A stretch of DNA of 64,000 nucleotides. Source: Promerops cafer. Its lineage: Eukaryota; Chordata; Aves; Passeriformes; Nectariniidae. The stretch lies in NCBI GenBank assembly GCA_013398275.1, contig VZSE01005944.1:1396378-1460377 (forward strand), read 5' to 3'. Below the pieces are notes generated by a model. The model ran no database searches. It saw only the letters and a program-made list of their open reading frames with translations, and was not told the DNA's origin. Positions 24,410 through 36,200 of this stretch are shown here, in pieces (the first letter of the stretch is position 1; each line of letters opens with the position of its first letter). The translations under genes and the position numbers were made by a program.

Positions 24410-25621
24410 TCACTTTTTAGCTGATCCTGATTTTTTCAACCCTTCATGCCAAAAACATATTTCAAATTTAATATTTTTCACAAGTTCACAGGTGTAGTTT
24501 ACTATGCCTGCAAGCTGAAAAGCCTCAGTGGATGATGCCAAATGTGAAGAATTACACAACAAACTAAACATTACTGACCCTCCAGGGTAGTTATAATGAT
24601 CAAGAGAGTTTAAAAGCTGCTGCATAAAATCAACAGAGTTTTCAACTCTCCTTCCATCACAGTAGCATTGGGCAGTCCCTGACAAAAAGTCATTAAACAA
24701 ATCCTTTTTGATAGTTAAATGTATGAACTTCACAGTAACCTACAGAGGCCTCAGCAAGCTTCAGCTAGAGATTCAAATACCTACTATGCACCTAAAGTCC
24801 AGATGTGTCATTACTTTACTGAAAAAGTCCACTTCACACAAGTGTGCCACACACAGTCACCTCTCAGGAAGCAATATCAGGTATGATACTCTAACATTTT
24901 CATACCTGCCCTTGTATAGAACTGTGCTAACTTTTGTGATTTTGCTGTTCAGGATAAGCCGAGCCAAGTTTTGAAGACTGAAACAAAAAAATAAAAAAAT
25001 AGAAATCCCGGAATACTTGTAGGGAAGCATGTCAAATGATAATATTGTCAATATTCATTGTGATAATAATGGATCAAGGACAACCAGTAAACACAGAAGT
25101 AAACTTCAGCATGCTGAAAGGCAGCATACAGAGGAAGGGAAAGTCAGCAAACTGTCTGATGCACCTGGAGCACCCACAGAGCTGGCTTTTTAAGCAGGGA
25201 GTACAAGAGGCTCTGCTGAAAGCTGTGTTTTACTGCCTCCAGCTACAGACAAAATCACCTTCAAACAAGCCCAGGCAGGTTTTGCTGAGGCTGGGGATGA
25301 TGCAGCCTCCACGAACAAAGAGATCACCTTCAAAGGGTGCAGCTCTGAGGCAGAGCTGGGAGATCCCACACAGGCACTGAACCCAAATGGTGCATAGCAC
25401 TGTAAATATTGCCACATTAAACTAGAACTGTTCAGGCAAACAAGCTGCTCTACCACTTCTTCAGTTGGTTGAAGGCTGAAGTACCATGTGTCAAATCTAA
25501 ACAAATGTATGCTGCATTTGCTACCCAGGTATATTATCTTCCCCATTAAATTTAGCAAGTGTTGATCTGCATTCTTCATGACATTAAGTTTTGAATCCAT
25601 GTAACTATCTAAAGCTTGCAT
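24410..25621 (-). pseudogene. Cluster of open minus-strand segments with splice-like borders; possible decayed gene
   Basis: Reading leftwards on the minus strand there are three segments. (1) 25621 down to about 25400 is open and protein-like: it starts MQALDSYMDSKLNVMKN and later has FDTWYFSLQPTEEVVEQL. (2) The complement of 24907-24978, 72 bp, has a strong acceptor (T-rich run then TTTCAG) and a good donor (CAG|GTATGA); it reads LQNLARLILNSKITKV and has matching phases at both ends. (3) A terminal open stretch follows the acceptor TTTTTGTCAG near 24694 and ends at a stop at 24410-24412; it reads TAQCYCDGRRVENSVDF and later NYTCELVKNIKFEICF. Segment 2 ends with two bases of a codon, while segment 3 needs a single base before it, so they do not join in frame. 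The segment 1 frame has a stop (TAA) three codons before its Met. I recognise no family. It may be a broken gene, or chance alignment of splice-like words. Confidence 0.12.
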
Positions 25622-27604
25622 CCCAGCTTAACTAGAAGTGATGGGCCTCACACAGGAACTGCTGGGTGAGATTTCTATGGTATATAAAGCAGAAAGCCTG
25701 AGCTGCTCATACTCATAGTCCCTCCTGATCTACAATCCACTGGCATCTCTGAACTCGTGTAAGGAGTGCACATGTAATGTTGTTTGTCACCAGGTTTAAG
25801 ACTTCAGATGTAGTCAGCAAGCCTCCCTCACAGGCCTTTCACATACAAAACAGAGCTAGAATCTGACCTTATTTAGCAGGATTTGATGGTTTCATTTTAA
25901 GCACATCCATAAAAGATCATTAACAAACTACTGCTTGTGGTTTTCACACTAGCATATGCTTTTAGTTTAACTGCATGCAGATAAGACACTCATGCTTGGT
26001 AGATAATCCTCTGTACCATATTGCTAAAGGGAAAGCTCCAGTGTGCTTGCTGATACTCCCCAAAAGAGTTAATGAAAGATTTCTGACATATGGGAGCGGT
26101 CAGAGTTCACTCTAACATGAGGAGGCTCAAAAGATGAAAGCAGTTATTTGTGAAGATATAATTTAACCTGATAGCAGTTTTAATAGCAGCACAGTTTTCC
26201 CTCTTAATGTCACTTCAGTTGCATTACTTCCTTTCCATTGCACAAATAGGTTAATTGTTAAAATTACACTTCAGGATAGAAAATAAGGTTAAAGATAATC
26301 TGTATCTTATGATACTCTGTTTAACCACCAATACAAGCTGGTAGAGTGTCACTAAGTAAGAATGAAGATAACTTTGGGAGCAATGCATAGGAAATCCTAA
26401 ACATGAAAGAAGAGGAGGAAAAAAAATCACAGTAAATTGGAAAACTCACACACAGCTAGCATTTAAAATCCACAGCATTACAATAAGCCAAATACAGTGC
26501 TGCCTTCTACACAAACACAAATAGCTCAAAACCACTGCTTTCTATTTCTTTCAACACAATCCTGACATTAGTACACTTTACTTTTCTCTTGGTTTTGTTC
26601 AACTCCACAAAGAAAGTCCACAGGGAGAATAGGATATATGAAAACCAAATAGATCACATATGTCAGGCTGGATTCTCTCCCTGGTGGGACTGGTGGAAAA
26701 GCAGAGTTGCTCACTCCAGTTCTACTAATGCCAAATGGTGTAAAAAAAAAAAAAAAAAAAACCACAATCCCCCCTTTCAGATTCCCCCTGTGACAAGAAA
26801 TTAACGATGAAAGAATACTTCATTGAACTATTTTTTTATTTCTCCATTTCCAGCTTGCCAATTATCTGCCTCCACCACCCTTTCTTGTTACTTTACAGCT
26901 CCCAATCTTAGCTGCCCTTGCTATCTGCCTCTTCCTTTCAGCTTTCTTTCAGTTATGGCTCCATTTATCCCAATATTTGGAACACAATTCTTAGTAAAAT
27001 TTTACATGCCTAAAGGCTCAAATTAAGGTAGATTGTTGCTCTTGCCATTCAGATGTGCTGTGTACTCCTACTCCTTAGTCCAGCTCTGTGGATATTCTTT
27101 AAATGTCAAACCATGTTTTCTTCTTTCTACCAGAATCTTTAAACTGTTCTGTCCTTACCCTGTATTTATTACCTTTATGTTTTATGAAGCTCTTGAAAAG
27201 AAAAAAGCCACCCACAGCACCGTATGAATTCCCTTTTCCTTACTCGTCTGCCTCCCACAGTCTCCTTTCACTTCAATCATTAATACAGTTTCAAACTACT
27301 TATCTTGATGACAAGCTTTAAGATATTCATCCATGGTCAAAAGCCAGAGAAAAACATTGCTACTTCTATACACACTAGTTGTCACTATTAATTCAGATTC
27401 TCCAGATTCTTTCATCAAAACAAGCTTCCTCCTTTATCATCTGCCAGCCCTAAGAAACTAAGCCCCTTGGGAGCTCATCTGTTCTGTGAAATGCTGTCTT
27501 CAATGTGCCTTTATTCTGTATTTTCACCAACATGAAAAGAAAGTTTCAGGAGCTTTATCAGTGAAAAATCACAAACCCTTATAAGTGTTATCAGACAGAG
27601 AGAG
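25622..27604. other. Unique AT-rich sequence, no gene recognised
   Basis: Nothing coding is supported. It contains a perfect A20 run at 26742-26761. The sequence running into the assembly gap ends in GA repeats (AGAGAGAGAG just before 27605). Confidence 0.55.
26742..26761. repeat. A20 homopolymer
   Basis: Twenty consecutive A. There is no AATAAA or recognisable transcript-like body just upstream, so I do not call it the tail of a retrocopy. Confidence 0.9.
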
Positions 27605-28132
27605 NNNNNNNNNNNNNNNNNNNNNNNNNNNNNNNNNNNNNNNNNNNNNNNNNNNNNNNNNNNNNNNNNNNNNNNNNNNNNNNNNNNNNNNNNNNNNNNN
27701 NNNNNNNNNNNNNNNNNNNNNNNNNNNNNNNNNNNNNNNNNNNNNNNNNNNNNNNNNNNNNNNNNNNNNNNNNNNNNNNNNNNNNNNNNNNNNNNNNNNN
27801 NNNNNNNNNNNNNNNNNNNNNNNNNNNNNNNNNNNNNNNNNNNNNNNNNNNNNNNNNNNNNNNNNNNNNNNNNNNNNNNNNNNNNNNNNNNNNNNNNNNN
27901 NNNNNNNNNNNNNNNNNNNNNNNNNNNNNNNNNNNNNNNNNNNNNNNNNNNNNNNNNNNNNNNNNNNNNNNNNNNNNNNNNNNNNNNNNNNNNNNNNNNN
28001 NNNNNNNNNNNNNNNNNNNNNNNNNNNNNNNNNNNNNNNNNNNNNNNNNNNNNNNNNNNNNNNNNNNNNNNNNNNNNNNNNNNNNNNNNNNNNNNNNNNN
28101 NNNNNNNNNNNNNNNNNNNNNNNNNNNNNNNN
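27605..28132. other. Assembly gap (528 N)
   Basis: A run of N with no sequence information. The left edge ends in a GA-rich dinucleotide run, hinting that an unresolved simple repeat may sit in the gap. Reading frames spanning it are artefacts. Confidence 0.99.
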
Positions 28133-31100
28133 CAATTACAGCTTCAGGTTATGAAGTCCCATCCTCCCAGTTTGCTCTCCTCAATTTGCTGTTGGTTACA
28201 CTTTTTGGGCCTCAAGCTGCAATGGTGTCCTTGGTTCTCAGGCTGGAAAAGGATTGTTTTGTCTGACTAAACTGTGAAGAGACCTTGCTAGCACTTTGTA
28301 TGAAGTTCAGAGTTATATACTAATGCAGTACAGAATCTGGAAAATATGAAAGCTAAAACTTAAGGCATCACTGTGCCCTCCCCTTTCCCTAGAGCCCTGG
28401 TGGAACTGGGGAGCACAGAACCCATTTGGGGAGCCCTCCCCACATGCTTTACTCTGCAAACAGAGAGCTCTACAATGCACATTTACTTCCCACCACTGAC
28501 CCTGGGAGGGGTGGGACAGCTACAGAAGCAAAAAAAGAAGCAGCACCAGGGAGGCAGGCAAGGAATTACCATTAGAGAGATAACTTCATGAGGCAGACAG
28601 GAAACCCTGAAATGAGCACAAAGGTGTTCTACAATACCCTATAATTCACTCAACAGTCAGGCTGGAGCTAGGCTAGACTTCAGGGTATATAAGTCACACC
28701 ATAAACAACTGAACAAGAACAATAAAGTCCCCATTTTTCTTAGAATTTAAAACAACTCTTTCATATTTTCTCAGCATTACCCACAAAACCTAGAAATTAC
28801 AAAAGGACTAATTTATGAAGCAGCAGTACTGAACTCAAAAGCAGGAATCCATAAAACAACACTACACAAATACCTTTAGAAGACAAGAGATGCTCCTTCC
28901 ACCACAGAAGTACAGAAGACTGACCAGGGTAGGCCTCTTGTTGCTGGTTCTTTTATAGCTGGGGTGTGCTTTGTGAAATCTTTCAGCTGTGAGACCTGGG
29001 GAAGGCTTGGCTCCTTGGCAGCAGCTGCAGGTAGTGAACTTCAGATTAAATGAGAAGGCACAGCTGACCTGCAGTGCCCAATCAGGGATCCAAGGAAGAA
29101 AGGAGTTAACAGGGTAAATGGTCACCTGTGCCTCTGGGAAGGGGAGATGGGACTTCACAGAGTGACAGTGCCATGGCCAGAGACAGCCTATGGGTCACAG
29201 TTTCCCCTTCCTCCATTAAGAAATGTGTTGCTTTGTTGAATTTCAGCTATTTCATCTGCATAAAGGTAGAAAGATGTTATTGCAACATCGGGATGACTGC
29301 CTGTGGAGTACAAGAGCTCGATAACTGTCAGCTTTATTTTCACATTTTTCTGTTAAGGAGATTGTTACAGCCAGCTTCCCAGTTTGTGTTTCACCTTCTG
29401 CTCCAGATTAGCACCGAGGGCAATGGATGCCAAACGTAAATTTCTATTTGTTGCTCTCAGACCACTCACAGTGTGCAAGAGCCCTGATTCGGTGGTGTCA
29501 GCAATGAATTTTTGATGGAGATGTTCAGAGATGCTTTTCCACCTGGCTCTCAGAAGGTAGGAACTGGTGAGATATCTGAGGGCAATGATGGCCATGAGTG
29601 CACAGCTGAGGTGTCTTCAGCCTTTGCAGCTGCAGGAACTTAAAACTCTCCATTAGCACAGCAGCCTCAGAGCAGCCTGATTTGGATTACACAAAAGCCA
29701 AGTGAAGTGCCCTGCCCCATGTGACATTACAACTCCGTTTAGAATTGGTTACTGTTGGACACAAAACGTCCTTGAGGCTGTCTGTTGCTTATAGCTTAGA
29801 AAACCCATTTTAGTGAGACAAAGAGGATGTTCTTTACAGCAAAGATGTACAGTTACTAATGTCAACCATGCAGAGTTTCATAGCTGCAGCTATTGTCTAA
29901 CCATCAAATTTAACTTTTTTCCTTTTCTTCCAGTATCTATCTCTATAATTATACATCTAATCTCTCCACTACAGATTATTTACAAGGTTTTTCCCTGATT
30001 TTCTGTGGGACACACTGTCAGCCAATTACTAATTTAAGAACAGTGTCTCAACCTATGGGAAACATGGAAAATTTTGCCCCAAGTACAAAAGTACGTGTTA
30101 TTATTTCTGTTTCTAGAATAACTCAACTCTACCAGCCCTAATGTCTTTCTTCATTTATATTGCAGTTGCATTTAGATGTTTTACTTCTCAGGAAGTCTAA
30201 AAAAGAGACAGTATACTCCAGTTTATGGACAGTGATGAATAACACTCCTTCAGCTTTCTAATACACCCCGAGGTGTCAAAAATATTTGCACATGAGTTTC
30301 ATTAATAGGTAAATTAGGGTCTAGCTTGCAAAGAGAGTGAGACTAGCAGAGGCAGGATAAGAACACTAGACCCATTTCTTGCTGTGATGGAAAACCTGCA
30401 TACTCTGGCTTTTTTATATTGACTGAATTGCATCTCCTTACAGAACATTACTGAATCTCCATATTAAGAGAGATCTTGTGCTCCTCCCTTTTTTCAATGC
30501 TGCCTTGTCCAGTGTTGGGCTCATTTTTTTTGCTACATGCATTTCTCTCTTAGAAGGAAAAAGGAGTGATTTTCTTACTGACTCTAACACCCTGCCAGCT
30601 GAAATGCTGAATGAGAAACCATTTTTCCTCAGCAGTTTGCTCATTTAAATGTCTGCCCATAGGTTTATTTCATAAACTACATGGTAAATGAGCTGAAAAC
30701 GCTCACATCTTTCTAACTCCTTCCACTTTCTGCTGAGTAAGGCAACCCAAAATCTAGACCTGAGGATGTTTATTCAGCACCAAAGTCCTCTATCAAAAGC
30801 TTTTTCTTCTTCTTAAGTAGTCCAAGTGCTGAAATAATGCTCAGTCTCAAATTAACAGACCTGGTCTGCACACAAGGTTATACTCTGCTTGCAGAAATGA
30901 ACAATTCCTTGCTTCCAAAGCACTAATTATAACAGCACCTGGCAGCATCACTGCAGATGGGGACCTGTCAGCATTTTCTCCAGACCCTCTTATGTAGACA
31001 TTTATAGCTCAGTCATTCGTATTTCCTTCAGCTTAAAACTTTATAGAGAATTTTTAGTGGCACTTTTGTCAGGTATGTTTTGTATGACCAGATTCATTTA

Positions 31101-31995
31101 TTCAGTCCATGAAATAGTGATTTTGATAAAATTGCAGAGGTGGACTGCAGTTGGTTATTTTCCCCTGAGTATCTTTAAAGAATAAGAATTGATAATGAAT
31201 TTTTCAGAAAAAAACCCTGATTTTATGTGTGTACACTTGCCAAATATATTCTTTGAAGCTTTGCGGGGTTTGAAGAGCTAGAAGTAATGTCTTGCTCAAA
31301 ATGACTGGATCACATTTAAAAATACATTTTTATAAATACGTATCAATATCAAACAAAATAATAAAAAGACCACAAGCACACCTACTCCACAATCTGATTA
31401 TACACTTTTTACCCTATATGTGATAAGAGAAATTTCACAGTGGATCTCATGTTTGCCTGTAAAATGGGGACATTTTTGTAAAACCCAAGAAACTTTTTCT
31501 AACCATAGGACTGAATTATTAGAATTGTATATCCTCCGTCCTGTATCCATCTGTATTTTTTTAAAAGAAGAAATGAAATGAATTCAATTATCTCTTTTAT
31601 ACTGATACACTATAATCTATTCAACCTGCAAGCTTGAAAAGAATTCATGTCATCCAACTCGGCTTAATCCATCTGACCTCTCCTTAACGAGAAAGGATTT
31701 TTAACACTAGAGAAATATTTTATAAAATATAGATAAGTAAATGGCACCAACTGGCTGTTACCTCATGGTACACCTTATTAGTTTTGTTTATGTAATTTCT
31801 GGTTCTCTTAAAAATATACAGTTAATATTTTATGTCATTCTAGTTCCATGTACAGATTCAGTTGCTTGCCAGAGCTTTTCTCATGTCCCACTAGAAAATG
31901 AAACAAAGCAGAGAACTATATTAAAAAAATCCAAAACAACAAAAAAAATTATAAAAAAACCCACTGTCAAGGTTAAAGCTTATGCATTTCCATAG

Positions 31996-32015
31996 AAGGT
32001 TAACCTGTTAACCTT
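31996..32015. repeat. Near-perfect palindrome (9-bp arms, 2-nt centre)
   Basis: AAGGTTAAC and its exact reverse complement GTTAACCTT are separated only by CT. It could bind a dimeric factor or extrude poorly as a cruciform. GTTAAC-type half-sites resemble HNF1-class homeodomain sites, but that is inference only. Confidence 0.85.
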
Positions 32016-32250
32016 ATGTCCAAGCCACTGTTCTACTGCTTCTCACAGTTGTTGTCATTCCAACTCCTGCATGCAGCAATATATAAGATGTGTGTCAATT
32101 CTAGAGCTAACAAACAAAATGTCCCACTGAAAAATAACTCCCCAGTTTCCAAGTAATGAAAAACAAAAGCCAGGACTTCAAAACAAAACAAAAAGCAAAC
32201 AACCAAACAAAAACCCGAAACCAAAATGAACTAAACAAAAAACCAAGTTA

Positions 32251-32268
32251 CAACAACAACAACAACAA
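32251..32268. repeat. CAA trinucleotide microsatellite
   Basis: Six CAA units inside a longer A/C-rich tract (about 32160-32282). Confidence 0.9.
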
Positions 32269-32480
32269 AACAACCCAAAACCCTGAGTTTCTTTACAGAG
32301 CAGTATTTGTGTTAGTTTTCCTGCTTCCCTGGACATGCATACCTTTGGCAGAATTAGCTTCTTGTGTAATATTTATGGCATTGTCTTGCAGAGGAGAGAG
32401 ACAGAGGGAAAATCTTACAGTGTGTTTCGAGTTTTCTTATGAAAAGAAGAGCAATGTGCAAAATGACATAAACGTGAAAA

Positions 32481-32521
32481 TTATCCTATTAAATCATTAT
32501 CCTATTTAATTATCCTATTAA
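32481..32521. repeat. Three-copy imperfect tandem of TTATCCTATT
   Basis: The 10-mer TTATCCTATT appears three times with spacers of three to six bases (AAATCA, then TAA), forming an imperfect array with 13-16 bp spacing. It contains GATA-class words on the complement (GGATAA), repeated three times. Confidence 0.85.
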
Positions 32522-33179
32522 ACCTCCAGAAGTTTTCAGTAGACCCTCTCCAGTGACACTGAACTGCCTTAGTTTCTGGTATTTGGACAATAAGAGAGAC
32601 ACATGGACATGAGGCTCAGAAAGGACTTGCTAGAAGAAAAAGAGGCAAATTGGTGACATCAGATGTCCCCTAAAGGGTGACCACTGCCTTTGTCCCACAC
32701 TGGTAATAAGACACTCCTGGAGCTTCACGTGGAGCAGAGAGCTGTGGTGAACATCCAAGAGAATTGAATTCATCTATATTTTGATTTAAAAGTGTATGCT
32801 AACCTAACTGCAGAAGTAGGAAACCATATTAAAAATTATTCCAATAGAGAAGAGGTTAGCTATGAAAACAAAAACCAACAACAGCCTTAATAATTTCCAG
32901 AAAGCAGTTAAATGAATTAACCACTTCTCGATGTAATGAATAAATGACAAAGTTAGACTGGGTTCTCTTGCTGCCAGATGATCAAGGAGAAATTCTCTGC
33001 ATTCCAAAAAGCACAAATTCTGCTGAAAGACATTGAGCTAGAATTGTGCCTACAAGCTTGAAACTCTTACAGAGTGCCCCAGCCCCTCCACAGGGAAAAG
33101 GATCAGCACTGCTGGAGGGAGGGAGGTTTGTTCTGTGGCTGAGAACGTCCTGCTCTCTGTAGTTAGGTGTCACCCTCCT

Positions 33180-33228
33180 CTGTGGTCCCTGAGGTCAGGA
33201 GGAACCAGGCTCCAGTCAGGGACCACAG
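33180..33228. repeat. Hairpin: 13-bp perfect inverted repeat with 23-nt loop
   Basis: CTGTGGTCCCTGA at 33180-33192 is matched by its exact reverse complement TCAGGGACCACAG at 33216-33228. A G-T wobble extends the stem by one pair and a partial, bulged match (GTCAC-containing) continues outside. The GC-rich stem would be stable in RNA. Length and loop are within the range of small hairpin precursors, but I do not recognise it as a known microRNA. Confidence 0.8.
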
Positions 33229-36200
33229 GAACTGAGGTGCAGTGACCCAGATCCCTCCCAGCTGGGCTCAGGCCTGGCTGCTTTGCCCAGGACTGCCCTG
33301 GGAGTGCTGATGTGACCTGATCACACAGGAACAGAAGTCTCTGAAGGAGGACGGGAAGGACCACACAGGGAATGAACACACATTGAACATCTATGATTGT
33401 TTTCAAGATTATATTAATCAGGCTCCTCCTAATCCTTCTGGTAGCCTGATAACTGTCTCAGTATTCCCATTATGAGTTTTTAAATTATTAATTCACTAGG
33501 ACAGGGGTTACAGCACTGGGTAATACATCAAAGCCTTCAGCTCAGCTGTGACAAGAATCTTTGGAGTCCTGTGTTGAAGCTCTGCGTGTGATGAGGTTTT
33601 TTTGTCTTTTGCCCCGAGGCAGAGTCAATGGTTTTTCACTGGCAATAGTTTTCTGCTAACCCTGTGGATAAAATTTATTGGATTTGGACCACTAGTTGTT
33701 AAGCCTCTGGTCAAGAATCCATCTATTACATTGTTACAGTTTCACGTTCTTCTTTCTTATCCCCTCTTAGGCCTTGCTCTGTCCCATTGACATCTTCTAC
33801 TTCCCAACTAAACTGGGCCCCCAGCATGTTTTAATTTGTTCTTGAGTAACAAAATGTATTAATTTGAAATGATATTTCACACAATATTCCTCTCTGAAAC
33901 TAACAAACAGCCATTATATGTGTGCCAAGGGCATCCAAAACGAAAACAGTAGAAGACTCTGGTTTTTAGGGTGTACAGTATGAAAAAATGCACAGTGTGC
34001 AGAACAGAATAGACAGAGCTACCCAAATGCTGTTGGGGGTGGCAGATGTTTCAGAGCAGGAGCCCTGGCTGAGCCCTGTGAGGAGGCTCACAGGCAGTGC
34101 TTGCCAAGCTCAGCAGCCTGTGGGACACCAAGGAGATGTGTTCCAAGGCTACCCTTGAATTCAAGCAATGTCACAGCCCAGCCCTCCCCTTCCAAAGATC
34201 TGAGTGCTGCATCCCTCATTTTGGAATCCAAGAGTCCATGAAGAGCATAGCAACCCAAGGGAGGAGTACAAAAGCACAGAGTTCTAACCCAGGCTCTGTC
34301 ATTCCTACGTACAACATTTACATTTTTGGTGATAAGTACCATTTTTTACTGACTACTATCTACTGTTTACTAAACACCATTTGCTGCTATTTGCTAAATA
34401 CTGCTGCCATTTGTATTTTTTTTCCCCCAGAAGAATTAACTAAGAGATAGTTCCTGACTTTGTAGCCTGAGTCTCTTGCCTGGAGGTAATCTGCTTTTAC
34501 CACCAGTGCAGGACATCCAGGCTCCCTGCTCACACCTCAGTGACAGCATAAACACAGAGAAGGAAATCTGTGGTGTGTGTCCACTGATTTGGGTTGCTCA
34601 GAAAGCAGCCAGGCCCTTCAAGCATTAACACATGGTAATTATCAGCCACACTTAGCTCACGACGTATTATATTCCCAAACCATTTCCTTAACCATGATAT
34701 TCTCTTTTTAATGAGCCATTAGAAAAGTAAATGAAAACCTCCAGGTGTGAATGCTAAATGAAAATGTTTAATAGAAAAAGATATATAACAAGAAATTACC
34801 CCCTATTAATAGCGTTGAGAGAATTAGGTGGTGGAAATGCTTTACAATCTCAGCCAGAGAACAAGATAAAGTGACATTTCCTGTGGCAAGCTGAGCCAGA
34901 AGGATGTGTACTTCATAATCCATCTGAATGATGGACAGGGCAGTCAATAAAGCAGCAGCAGATGAACAGGGACAGAGCTGGCCAAGGAAAGGCAAGGAGC
35001 AAGGCCACAGCCCTGCATGCCCAGTGGGACACACCTTTATGGGCAGGAGAGCTCAGGCAGCTCCTGCTTCCTCCCCTCCCACCAGAGCCTATCACCACCC
35101 ACGAGTGGTGGGGCCACAGCAGAGCCCAGAGAGTTTAAGTGGAGACCTCTGTGAGCAGTGTGAAGCAATGTCTCCATACAGATGCTGTGTGACAGGTGTT
35201 CAGAGGCGTATTTATAAATATGTAATACATATTAGTTTATTTTTATGAGCATTCCTGGCTAGACTTACTGCCTCAGCTGCTACTCAAATCAGGTGAGAAG
35301 TACAATGAATTCATGATCCAGCGTACAATTATGACATGTCAACACACAGCAGGACACAAACTCATCTCCATATGTATATGCATGACATGTAAAGCAAAGC
35401 AGATGCATTCCAGACAACCAGCAGATCTTGCTGTTCTTTCAGGAGTGGGCTGAGCACAAAAACTCAGTACATGTAGGAAAACAGATATATTTCCTTGTGT
35501 GGGAGGTAAAACAAAACAACAATAAGAAAGATATTTTAGAACACTTCCAAGTAAATTCTTGGCAGTTTCTCTAAACTCAGCTTATTCAAGTTTTCCCTCA
35601 GTAGATATTTGTTAATCTGTGTGCTCCTGAGAGTCCATTGCAGATCTACTGCGAGGCAACCCAGGCTGTAATGAATTCTGCTTTTAACTTGGACATCCCC
35701 AGCTTGGGCTCCAAGAGGATGGTTATTGCATATCAAAGGATATAAATAAGACTGTGTGACTAATGAAGCCAGCCTTGTTGACCAGATGGCAAGAATGATT
35801 GGAAGATTAGAGAAAATTCCACAGGCAATAATTTGTTCACATAAGTGATCTGACAAACACTTATGAATAAGGAATGAAGTAATAAAAGTCACATACTTCT
35901 TATGGATATTTTGTAGAACTGGAAAAAAAGGCTAAATTGTTTCAATAAATGATTTTTTTTAGGAACAGTTTGACCAGATGCAGATGTAATAAATAAAGTG
36001 ATATATGATCCCACTGGGTGGCCATTAAAACAGCTAGTGGGGAGCAAATAACACGTGCTCACCAGTGAGGTAGGGATCATATGACAAAAATCTTCAGAAA
36101 AAAATGGTGCTTATAGTTGGGAAAAAGTAATTTGCTACATTTAAGTTGAAATAATGGTTTAGTACCAAGCTACATATTGAACAAAATGTCTTTAGATATA

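Larger units (their letters stand above)
28133..33179. other. Unique sequence with A-rich tracts, no gene recognised
   Basis: AT-rich DNA with poly-purine and A-rich stretches at about 31.92-31.97 kb and 32.16-32.28 kb (including a CAA microsatellite). It also contains a 20-bp near-palindrome at 31996-32015 and a small TTATCCTATT tandem at 32481-32521. No coding region is supported. Confidence 0.55.

Noticed and set aside
26600..26761. Possible retrocopy ending in A20
   Set aside because: No AATAAA upstream, no coding remnant and no flanking duplication seen.
27569..28154. Long frames spanning the N run on both strands
   Set aside because: Artefacts of translating an assembly gap.
29365..29595. 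Minus-strand 76-codon frame with helical-looking composition
   Set aside because: No convincing acceptor, no family recognised, chance length.
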